A program made the position numbers and the translations under genes. Below are positions 6,008 through 12,137 of a stretch of DNA of 18,390 bases, in pieces. The stretch is taken from positions 8,446 to 26,835 of the forward strand of contig DNGG01000006.1 of assembly GCA_003486675.1 (NCBI GenBank), in the 5' to 3' direction. The notes under the pieces are model-generated. The model was not told the DNA's origin. It was given only the letters and a program-made list of their open reading frames with translations, and ran no database searches. The number at the start of each line of letters is the position of its first letter. Positions within the stretch are counted from its first letter, which is position 1. This DNA is from Cyanobacteria bacterium UBA11372 (lineage in GTDB: Bacteria > Cyanobacteriota > Cyanobacteriia > Cyanobacteriales > Aerosakkonemataceae).

Positions 6008-7819
6008 ATGTCTAGTAATGATGTTATAGTACTCAACAGTATTCTTAATCAGAAAAAAATAGAATTAGCTAATACATTTTCAGATAACGACTATTTTGAG
6101 ATATTTACATTTGAACAAGCATTAAAAGATTATGATCTCTCATATGATGAGTTGTTATCTGGTAGAGTCGATGGAGCTGATGACGGTGGAATCGATGGGT
6201 TCTTCGTTTTTATTAATAATGAAATTCTTGATGATGATGTAGACCTGACGATTATCAGAAGAAACCCCATAATAGATATTTATATTATCCAAGCTAAGGT
6301 TTCTTCTTCATTCCAAGAAGCAGCAATTGAAAAATTTATTGCAACTATACAAGACGTTTTTGACTTGGCAAAGAATATTAGAGATATTCAAAAATATTAT
6401 AATTCTGCTATTATAGAAAAGGTAGAAACATTTCGGAATGCATATGTTACACTGGCAAACCGACATCCTGAAATAAGAGTAATATATGTCTATGCAAGTA
6501 AGGGAAATTGCTTAGATATTCATCACAAGGTTGAACACAAAGCCGAAAACTTGAAAAATATAACTCAACGTTATTTTGTAAAAGCTGATATCGAGGTCAA
6601 GTTTTTAGGCGCGCGGGAACTACTTGAAGCCGCAAGACAGGAGAAGACCTACTCTCTACAACTAAGATTTTTAGAAAACTATATCTCCAGGGGAGAAGAT
6701 AACTATATCGTCCTCTCTGGATTAAAAGATTATTATGAATTTGTAACAGATAATAATGGCAATTTACGGAAATATTTGTTTGAATCGAATGTACGAGATT
6801 ATCAGGGTGATGTAGAAGTTAACAGAGACATTAGAAGTACTCTTGAATCGAACAACACGAGTATTGATTTTTGGTGGTTGAATAATGGAATAACAATCCT
6901 AGCTTCAAAAGCCAGTGTTACTGGAAAAATTATTACACTTGATGATGTACAAATAGTAAATGGATTACAAACAACTAATACACTCTATGATTATAAAAAA
7001 GCTATTGAATCAACAGATTCAGATAAATCTAGGCTTGTAAGAGTTCAAGATGAAAGAGCAATACTCATAAAAATTATAGTGGAAAATAACCTAGAAGCTA
7101 GGGATCGCATCATTAAAGCGACTAATTTTCAAACTCCTATTCCTGCTTCTTCCTTGAGAGCTACCGAACCAATTCAACGTGACATAGAGGATTATTTTCT
7201 ACAAAATGACTGGTTTTATGACCGTCGTAAAAATTATTACAAAAATATAGGAAAACCGTCTGACAAAATAGTGGGTATTCCTTATCTGGCTCAAGCAGTT
7301 ACTTCCATTGTTTATCGTGAGCCACATAATGCTAAAGCTCGACCTACTACAATCATCAAGGGAGAGAATAACTACAACAAAATATTTAACTCGACAATAA
7401 ATATTCAGGTTTATTTATTTTGTGCAAAATTGATTAAAAAAATTGAGTCTTATATAAGGTCAGATTTTTCTAGGCTTAGACAAGATAGCTCGAATGAATT
7501 ACTACGTCCTTCAATTATTAGAAGCTTGATTTTCCATATCTCTATGCTTTTCACTAGCAAAATGCTTCGCAAAGCAAATTATGCACTGAGAGATGTAGCG
7601 TCTTTAGTAACAGAAGAGTTAGATAATGAAGTTCTAGCTCAGACAATTATAGAAATTATTGATTTGACTAAAAATTATCTAGAATTAAATAATTCCTTAC
7701 CCCTCAATACGGCAGCTAAACGTTCTGACTTTACGAATTTTCTTATAGAGAAAGTGAATATATATCCCTGCTGTCCTATAAAGCTCACTCCTATAGGAAA
7801 CCCGTCTTCAAATGTTTGA
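6008..7819 (+). CDS. AIPR-family protein (abortive infection phage resistance), with nuclease-like N-terminus
   Basis: The 603-aa protein carries the AIPR core (family PF10592) at about residues 255-330: KYLFESNVRDYQGDVEVNRD, STLE, FWWLNNGITILAS and DDVQIVNGLQTTNTLYDY. The family is annotated from abortive-infection phage-resistance proteins. The N-terminal part has GADDGGIDGF (Asp63) and, 32 residues later, IIQAKVS (Gln95, Lys97). That D...QxK spacing suggests a PD-(D/E)xK nuclease fold, so it may cut nucleic acid on infection; this is inference. GAGGA at 5996-6000 lies seven bases before the ATG. The gene is clearly richer in A+T than its neighbours, prefers A/T-ending codons and lacks HIP1 sites, all signs of transfer. 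It sits between tRNA genes and next to DUF6883/DUF4926-like genes. No methylase or second defence subunit was found. Confidence 0.85.
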   Translation: MSSNDVIVLNSILNQKKIELANTFSDNDYFEIFTFEQALKDYDLSYDELLSGRVDGADDGGIDGFFVFINNEILDDDVDLTIIRRNPIIDIYIIQAKVSSSFQEAAIEKFIATIQDVFDLAKNIRDIQKYYNSAIIEKVETFRNAYVTLANRHPEIRVIYVYASKGNCLDIHHKVEHKAENLKNITQRYFVKADIEVKFLGARELLEAARQEKTYSLQLRFLENYISRGEDNYIVLSGLKDYYEFVTDNNGNLRKYLFESNVRDYQGDVEVNRDIRSTLESNNTSIDFWWLNNGITILASKASVTGKIITLDDVQIVNGLQTTNTLYDYKKAIESTDSDKSRLVRVQDERAILIKIIVENNLEARDRIIKATNFQTPIPASSLRATEPIQRDIEDYFLQNDWFYDRRKNYYKNIGKPSDKIVGIPYLAQAVTSIVYREPHNAKARPTTIIKGENNYNKIFNSTINIQVYLFCAKLIKKIESYIRSDFSRLRQDSSNELLRPSIIRSLIFHISMLFTSKMLRKANYALRDVASLVTEELDNEVLAQTIIEIIDLTKNYLELNNSLPLNTAAKRSDFTNFLIEKVNIYPCCPIKLTPIGNPSSNV

Positions 7820-8053
7820 TATGTAACTGAATTTAAAGATTATAAGTTCGAGGCAATTTTAGCGCAAGTTTCCCTAGAGTTGTTACAGCCAGCAGGACAG
7901 AATGACTATGGCGATCGCTATCAAGCTGTTATCCTGATTACAGGCCCCTCTGGTGTATCTTGACAAATCCGTACAGGTTGGATTGTGCTATTTGACTCAG
8001 ATATCGCGAGGTTTGTAACCGCATTTCCAGAACGATTTGGGAGGCAGCAATGA
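7820..8053 (+). pseudogene. Nonsense-interrupted gene resembling DUF6883-type small proteins
   Basis: The frame continues directly after the AIPR stop codon with no start codon. It reads FKDYKFEAILAQVSLELLQP, AGQNDYGDRYQAVILITGPS, a TGA at 7961-7963, then QIRTGWIVLFDSDIARFVTA and FPERFGRQQ. The pattern of a YGDRYQ strand, a GPSG turn, then RTGWIV and RFVTAFPE resembles the DUF6883 group found beside DUF4926 genes. The TGA could come from a single C-to-T change in an Arg CGA codon. The final TGA (8051-8053) overlaps the ATG of the next gene as ATGA, the mark of a translationally coupled pair. The N-terminus appears cut off at the AIPR junction. The family assignment is moderate; the broken state is clear from the sequence. 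Confidence 0.6.
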
Positions 8054-8451
8054 GTAGTAAATTTCAGTTATTCGATGCCGTCAATTTAACCGAAGAAATT
8101 AGCCTCACAGATGGAGGAGTTGCACCGCCGGGAACCGCTGGGGCAATTGTTGAAGTATTCAATAATGGTGAAGCTTATTTGGTTGAGTTATTTGGTGGAT
8201 GGGTGAAAGCGGAAGTTAGCGGTGATTTTATCTCAGCTAACCAAGATGAACCTGACGCTTTTATGGAAACCATTGGCGTAGAAACAGTTTATCCCCATCA
8301 ATTGCAATTGGTTAAATCGGCTCGTGAAACGATGGGAGTTCGCGAACATTTAACGGCGATTATAGATAGTTTATCAGATGACTTAGTTGCTGAAGTACGC
8401 GATTTTGCTGAGTTTTTACAGCAAAGAAAACAACCAAAACAGGTGGGTTAA
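8050..8451 (+). CDS. DUF4926-like protein with DUF2281-like C-terminal helix
   Basis: The 133-aa product starts FQLFDAVNLTEEISLTDGGV with PGTAGAIVEVFNNGEAYLVE and later YPHQLQLV. This is the small beta-barrel pattern of DUF4926, in which a protein of about 60-90 aa usually ends at the HQLQLV block. Here an extra helical tail follows, with EHLTAIIDSLSDDLVAEVRD and FAEFLQQRK, resembling the DUF2281/antitoxin-type helix. GGGAGG at 8039-8044 sits five bases before the ATG, which overlaps the upstream stop as ATGA, so the gene once depended on the DUF6883-like partner. Such pairs are suspected toxin-antitoxin or immunity modules, but function is unknown. The gene remains intact although its partner is broken. 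Confidence 0.65.
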   Translation: MSSKFQLFDAVNLTEEISLTDGGVAPPGTAGAIVEVFNNGEAYLVELFGGWVKAEVSGDFISANQDEPDAFMETIGVETVYPHQLQLVKSARETMGVREHLTAIIDSLSDDLVAEVRDFAEFLQQRKQPKQVG

Positions 8452-8558
8452 AAAGTGCTGACAGAGCCAGAATTAAAATTAAAATCGCAACCATAAGCTT
8501 GCGATCGCGGCAAACTTATGGCTAAAGTCACTGACAAAAAAGAAAACAACAAATTTTA

Positions 8559-8631
8559 TGGAGCTAAGCGGATTCGAACCGCTGACCCCCTCAATGCCAT
8601 TGAGGTGCTCTACCAACTGAGCTATAACCCC
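8559..8631 (-). tRNA. tRNA-Ala (anticodon GGC)
   Basis: Reading the minus strand, the acceptor GGGGTTA pairs with TAGCTCC using two G-U pairs. The D arm has TAGCTCAGTTGGTAGAGC, the anticodon stem CCTCA/TGAGG encloses ATGGCAT (anticodon GGC), and the T arm has GCGG-TTCGAAT-CCGC. CCA is not encoded. It marks the right side of the accessory stretch. Confidence 0.95.
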
Positions 8632-8658
8632 TTGCGGTGCTTTACTATCTTGCCTCAA

Positions 8659-8910
8659 CTATTGGTAATTTGTCAAGTAGGTTTCTACCAATTCTTGGGA
8701 AGAATAGGATGAATAGGGTGAATGGGCAGTAGTTAAATAGCTGATGCAGTCGCCCATGAGGAAATACACCACCAACATGGCAGCCGCCGCGCTTGCTACT
8801 AAAGTGCCTGCCAGCATCAAAGAAAACTCTTTATGCTCGACTGCCTGCTCCATCAGGTGCAGCGACCAGCCCACCAACGCCACAACAAAAATTAGAATAA
8901 ATGCCAGCAT
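8659..8910 (-). CDS. Small membrane protein of unknown function, 83 aa
   Basis: The product has two predicted membrane helices, about residues 2-20 (MLAFILIFVVALVGWSLHLM) and 32-52 (LAGTLVASAAAAMLVVYFLM), joined by a short charged loop. A polar, Ser/Tyr-rich tail follows. No family is recognised. It starts with ATG at 8910, has no obvious Shine-Dalgarno, and TAG at 8659-8661 ends it close to the tRNA-Ala gene on the same strand. A compact two-helix protein with biased hydrophobic codons on one strand argues that it is real. The tail may be of recent origin, since its DNA contains near-repeats of GAATAGG. Confidence 0.6.
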   Translation of the reverse strand: MLAFILIFVVALVGWSLHLMEQAVEHKEFSLMLAGTLVASAAAAMLVVYFLMGDCISYLTTAHSPYSSYSSQELVETYLTNYQ

Positions 8911-8944
8911 ATTTTAATAAAATGTAACACTTTTACCTATTGTA

Positions 8945-8983
8945 ACAGTCGCCGATCGTGCCTGCCAGGGAGGAGGCGACTGT
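8945..8983. repeat. Inverted repeat between hisF and the 83-aa gene
   Basis: ACAGTCGCC (8945-8953) pairs perfectly with GGCGACTGT (8975-8983) around a 21-base loop. There is no U-run on either side, so it is a repeat or weak structure rather than a proven terminator for hisF. Confidence 0.4.
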
Positions 8984-9037
8984 CTCGATTTGGCTCAAAA
9001 TCTGGATCTGAGCAGCGTAGCCCTTGATGGAGGCAGT

Positions 9038-9808
9038 TTACTCCACGCGCACGGGCATATGACGATTCTTTAAGTAAGATTTAATCTCCGCTACGGTCAA
9101 TTGCCCATAATGGAGCAAAGATGCTAGCAGCGCCGCTTCTGCCTTGCCTTCGCCCAGTGCCTGGTAAATATGTTCGCAGTTGCCTGCGCCACCGGAAGCA
9201 ATTACGGGAATTTGCACTTGTTCGGCGATAGTCCGGGTTAATTCGAGGTCGTAGCCCGCTTGCGTGCCATCTGCGTCCATACTCGTGACTAGAAGCTCTC
9301 CCGCGCCGCGTTGTTCGACTTCTTTCGCCCAAGCGATCGCATCGCGTCCCGTATTTTCCCTTCCACCCCGCACGTAAACATCCCACCCAGGGTTGTTGAC
9401 ATCTTGTCTGCGTCGTGCATCGATAGCGACCACAATGCATTGATTTCCAAAGCGCGAACTCGCTTCGCTGACAAAATCCGGATTGCGTACCGCCGCCGAG
9501 TTGATACTGACTTTATCCGCACCGGCGCGTAACAATTGTTTAATCGTTTCTAAGGATTGAATCCCGCCGCCAACTGTCAAAGGGATGAAAACTTGCTCAG
9601 CCGTGCGGTAGACAACATCGATGATAATATTCCGGTCTTCGTGGGTGGCGGTAATATCGAGAAACACCAACTCATCCGCCCCGGCGTCGTTGTAAACTTG
9701 GGCGAGTTCGACAGGATCGCCCGCATCCTTGAGATCGACGAAGTTCACTCCTTTGACGACTCGCCCTGCTTTGACATCCAGACAAGGCAAAATTCTTTTC
9801 GCTAGCAT
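9038..9808 (-). CDS. hisF: Imidazole glycerol phosphate synthase, cyclase subunit HisF
   Basis: HisF uses ammonia from HisH to turn PRFAR into imidazole glycerol phosphate and AICAR in histidine synthesis. The 256-aa (beta-alpha)8 barrel is full length. It opens MLAKRILPCLDVKAGRVVKG with catalytic Asp11, has the first phosphate site LTVGGGIQSLE, the second catalytic Asp130 in VVAIDARR, and the second phosphate site VIASGGAGNCEHIYQAL. It ends with LKNRHMPVRVE. The stretch after Asp130 (RRQDVNNPGWDVYVRGGREN) is typical for cyanobacteria. The ATG at 9808 gives the conserved N-terminus. HisH is not adjacent, as usual in cyanobacteria, where his genes are scattered. Confidence 0.97.
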   Translation of the reverse strand: MLAKRILPCLDVKAGRVVKGVNFVDLKDAGDPVELAQVYNDAGADELVFLDITATHEDRNIIIDVVYRTAEQVFIPLTVGGGIQSLETIKQLLRAGADKVSINSAAVRNPDFVSEASSRFGNQCIVVAIDARRRQDVNNPGWDVYVRGGRENTGRDAIAWAKEVEQRGAGELLVTSMDADGTQAGYDLELTRTIAEQVQIPVIASGGAGNCEHIYQALGEGKAEAALLASLLHYGQLTVAEIKSYLKNRHMPVRVE

Positions 9809-9835
9809 GGCAATTTACCAAAAAAGTGGGTGATT

Positions 9836-9858
9836 AGCCCCGTCCTGGAAGGACGGCT
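9836..9858. mobile_element. IS200/IS605-type left-end hairpin
   Basis: CCGTCCT (9840-9846) pairs with AGGACGG (9850-9856) around a GGA loop. Flanking bases can extend the stem past a bulge. A small imperfect hairpin about 40 bases before a tnpB start is the layout of IS200/IS605 left ends. No matching right end was found, so only a decayed end remains. Confidence 0.5.
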
Positions 9859-9898
9859 TTGATAAGATAGAATATTTGCCGAGATTTTTTCCAAGCAA

Positions 9899-10009
9899 AT
9901 GCTCGTTTTAGAGTTTAAGGCTAAAGCAAAAACAACTCAATATGCTGCTCTAGACTAGGCGATCAAAACAGCTCATTTAAGCAGCGAGAACTTATGCAAA
10001 AATCTTTGA
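9899..10009 (+). pseudogene. tnpB: tnpB (OrfB of IS200/IS605) N-terminal relic
   Basis: From ATG 9899 the frame reads MLVLEFKAKAKTTQYAALD, then TAG (9956-9958), then AIKTAHL before similarity fades; TGA is at 10007-10009. The first 26 positions match the standard start of cyanobacterial TnpB proteins (MLVLEFKAKAKTTQY..DEAI), so the TAG replaces a Glu codon. The remaining roughly 370 residues, including the RuvC-like nuclease part, are absent. TnpB is an RNA-guided nuclease encoded by IS200/IS605 elements; this copy is dead. It lies just upstream of the possible 2H phosphoesterase gene, whose expression signals may derive from element DNA. Confidence 0.7.
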
Positions 10010-10053
10010 CCAATGCGCTATCATTGCTTTTATGTTACAAAATGTAGTTTTTA

Positions 10054-10443
10054 ATGTTTCTAGCAAAAGGCAAGCTAAAATATTATCCCCTGGAAGGAGA
10101 AGCGAATAATATAGGATGGTTAATTCTCCAATGCGATCGCGATCTGGGCTGGTACTACTCCTGGTTTGTGCAAAAGCGATTGGGACTGCGATTGCAACAC
10201 CCCAGACTAGGCTGCCACATCACCGTCGTTAGAGGTGAAGTTGTTAGCAATCTTTTGAGATGGAGTGCCTACCCAAGTCAAACGATCAATTTTTATTACT
10301 CTAACGATATTAAGACTAATGGCAGGTATTGGTGGCTTAATGTCTATTCTCCTTGTTTGATGTCTATCCGACAAGAATTAGGATTAGAGGTGATACCAGA
10401 ATACGATTTGCATGTAACGATTGGCGTTTGGGTTGAGGGTTGA
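10054..10443 (+). CDS. Possible 2H phosphoesterase-like protein
   Basis: The 129-aa product has two HxTx motifs, CHITVVRGE (His55, Thr57) and LHVTIGVW (His120, Thr122), 65 residues apart. Paired H-h-T/S-h motifs are the signature of the 2H phosphoesterase superfamily, which includes RNA ligase-like and cyclic phosphodiesterases that act on 2',3'-cyclic or 2'-5' phosphate linkages. The small size and the WYY/YWWLNVYSP aromatic segment suggest a single-domain member, perhaps near the phage 'Swiss army knife' type. The true substrate is unknown. ATG 10054 has no clear Shine-Dalgarno; no earlier start exists in frame. The gene follows a tnpB relic and precedes ruvB, and no RNA-repair partner is adjacent. 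The motif pair is what I see; the family is inferred. Confidence 0.55.
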   Translation: MFLAKGKLKYYPLEGEANNIGWLILQCDRDLGWYYSWFVQKRLGLRLQHPRLGCHITVVRGEVVSNLLRWSAYPSQTINFYYSNDIKTNGRYWWLNVYSPCLMSIRQELGLEVIPEYDLHVTIGVWVEG

Positions 10444-10535
10444 CATTTCGGATCGCAATTCGCCTTTATAGGGTGAGTCAGTAAGTGCAGATAAATAAAG
10501 TAAAAATAGTTATGTAAGAGTGGGGCAGGCAGAAT

Positions 10536-10575
10536 GCCCACCCCACAAGAGGTACAGATCTCTTGTGGGGTGGGC
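10536..10575. repeat. Long hairpin repeat upstream of ruvB
   Basis: A perfect 16-bp stem, GCCCACCCCACAAGAG (10536-10551) with its complement (10560-10575), closes on an 8-base loop. Smaller GC-rich hairpins flank it on both sides. No U-run follows, so it is a dispersed cyanobacterial palindrome type rather than a clear terminator. The rest of 10444-10700 shows no gene. Confidence 0.65.
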
Positions 10576-10700
10576 GGGACGCCCGCCCACTGTTCTACTC
10601 ACCTACTTAGTGTGAGAAAATGTGATGATAATCGAGAGTCTGGCAAAACAGAATCTTCTGTAAGCAGATATATTTCGACTCTTGAACTAAATTGGCAATT

Positions 10701-11813
10701 ATGGCGATAATTTCTTCTAAACAGCCAACCGAACCAGATAGTCAACCGCAGCAGCAAAAGCCAAAAGCCAAGCGCAAGTCTGCGGAGGCACCCACTCGGT
10801 CAGAATTATTGCAACCTAGTGCCAACAGCGACGAACTCGATCAATTAGAAGAAGGAATTAGACCCCAGCGACTGGTAGACTATATCGGACAAAAAGATTT
10901 AAAGACTGTGCTGGAAATTGCCATCAAAGCGGCAAAAGGTCGAGGCGAGACGCTCGATCACCTGTTATTATATGGCCCTCCCGGTTTGGGGAAAACGACG
11001 ATGGCCTTAATTTTGGCAACAGAAATGGGGGTGGGGTGTAAAATTACCGCTGCACCGGCGTTAGAACGTCCGCGGGATATTGTGGGGTTGCTAGTGGCTC
11101 TCAAACCGGGAGATATTCTATTTATTGACGAAATTCATCGCATGACCAGGATGACGGAAGAATTACTCTATCCGGCGATGGAAGATTTTCGGGTTGATAT
11201 TACCGTCGGGAAAGGACAAACGGCGCGGACTCGCAGTTTATCGTTACCGCCATTTACTTTAGTGGGGGCGACGACGCGGGTGGGTTCCTTGACTTCGCCA
11301 TTGCGCGATCGCTTCGGACTGATCCAACGCCTGCGCTTCTACGAACCAAACGAACTCACCTTAATTGTGCAACGCACAGCGGCAATTCTCAACGTTCAAA
11401 TTACCCCAGAAGGTGCAGAAGAAATTGCCCGCCGTTCCAGAGGAACCCCCCGAATTGCGAATCGCCTCTTGAAGCGGGTGCGAGATTATGCTCAAGTCAA
11501 AGCGGCGGGTGGGATCGATCTAAAAATCGCCGCCGAAGCACTGGAAGTTTACAATGTAGACCGATGCGGTTTGGATTGGACAGACCGCACGATGCTGAGT
11601 GTAATGATTAATAATTTTAAAGGCGGGCCGGTGGGATTGGAAGCGATCGCCGCCGCAACGGGTGAAGATACCCAAACCATTGAAGAAGTTTACGAACCTT
11701 ATTTAATGCAAATTGGGTTTATTCACCGCACGCCGCGGGGGAGAGTCGCCACTACTGCGGCTTGGAAGCATTTGGGATATTCGTGCGACGCAAAACTTAC
11801 TCAAAACGAATAA
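10701..11813 (+). CDS. ruvB: Holliday junction branch migration ATPase RuvB
   Basis: RuvB is the hexameric AAA+ motor that, with RuvA, moves Holliday junctions in recombination repair. The product has a Walker A GPPGLGKT at residues 92-99, Walker B FIDEIH ending near 146, sensor 1 VGATTRVGSL, an arginine finger in LRDRFG, and the winged-helix end (GLEAIAAATGEDTQTIEEVY, GFIHRTPRGRVAT). A Pro/Gln/Lys-rich N-terminal extension of about 45 residues precedes the core; similar extensions are common in cyanobacteria. ATG 10701 was chosen over TTG 10692. Neither has a strong Shine-Dalgarno, and the ATG gives MAIISSKQPTEP. The protein is otherwise full length. ruvA and ruvC are not adjacent. Confidence 0.95.
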   Translation: MAIISSKQPTEPDSQPQQQKPKAKRKSAEAPTRSELLQPSANSDELDQLEEGIRPQRLVDYIGQKDLKTVLEIAIKAAKGRGETLDHLLLYGPPGLGKTTMALILATEMGVGCKITAAPALERPRDIVGLLVALKPGDILFIDEIHRMTRMTEELLYPAMEDFRVDITVGKGQTARTRSLSLPPFTLVGATTRVGSLTSPLRDRFGLIQRLRFYEPNELTLIVQRTAAILNVQITPEGAEEIARRSRGTPRIANRLLKRVRDYAQVKAAGGIDLKIAAEALEVYNVDRCGLDWTDRTMLSVMINNFKGGPVGLEAIAAATGEDTQTIEEVYEPYLMQIGFIHRTPRGRVATTAAWKHLGYSCDAKLTQNE

Positions 11814-11857
11814 AGCTACTCAACTTATTTGTTTTGACGTTTGCTTCCTGCTTCCAC

Positions 11858-11995
11858 TGATATGATGTCCGCTAGCTGAGGTTGTGTATAATTTTTGATT
11901 GTGTAGGGGCGGGTTTTACCAGCCATGCTGGAAAATCGCGAGGAATTTTTTAAACCCGCCCCTCCCGTGCAGCACGCTTTCCGGACATCATATGA
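11858..11995. mobile_element. MITE-like element B, 138 bp
   Basis: TGATATGATGTCCG (11858-11871) and CGGACATCATATGA (11982-11995) are inverted at 13 of 14 positions. The ends match element A at 5606-5746. An inner inverted pair, GGGGCGGGTTTT near 11905 and AAACCCGCCCC near 11952, makes a strong hairpin. There is no transposase frame. It occupies the 324-bp gap between ruvB and the converging kinase gene. Confidence 0.6.
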
Positions 11996-12023
11996 CGCGG
12001 CGACGGGGCGACGCGGCGACGGG
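11994..12023. repeat. Tandem GC-rich 16-bp repeat
   Basis: GACGCGGCGACGGG occurs at 11994-12007 and again at 12010-12023, a 16-base period. It abuts the end of element B. Its very high G+C content contrasts with the surroundings. Function is unknown. Confidence 0.6.
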
Positions 12024-12050
12024 TCGAAGTTTTGATCGCAAGTAATTAAG

Positions 12051-12064
12051 CGGACATGATATCA
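12051..12064. repeat. Solo terminal repeat of the element A/B family
   Basis: CGGACATGATATCA is the exact reverse complement of the left end of element A (5606-5619). It lies 56 bases beyond element B in the same orientation as that element's right end. It could be an older boundary or a fragment of a third copy. Confidence 0.5.
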
Positions 12065-12137
12065 CTGCTGCTGGAAGTAATGGGCGTTAGACTGTGAGCG
12101 AAATGCTGAGGATTGAACGAAATAGGTAGAGATTTTG

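Noticed and set aside
6008..7819. AIPR gene considered as part of a restriction-modification operon
   Set aside because: No methyltransferase, specificity subunit or helicase is encoded on either side; only small DUF-type genes and repeats are found.
8518..8712. Open frame reading GAKRIRTADPLNAIEVLYQL on the plus strand
   Set aside because: It is the antisense of the tRNA-Ala gene at 8559-8631; this peptide is a well-known false ORF over tRNA genes.
10536..10575. Hairpin upstream of ruvB considered as an intrinsic terminator or riboswitch
   Set aside because: There is no U-run after the stem and no conserved aptamer-like features; it fits a dispersed palindrome better.
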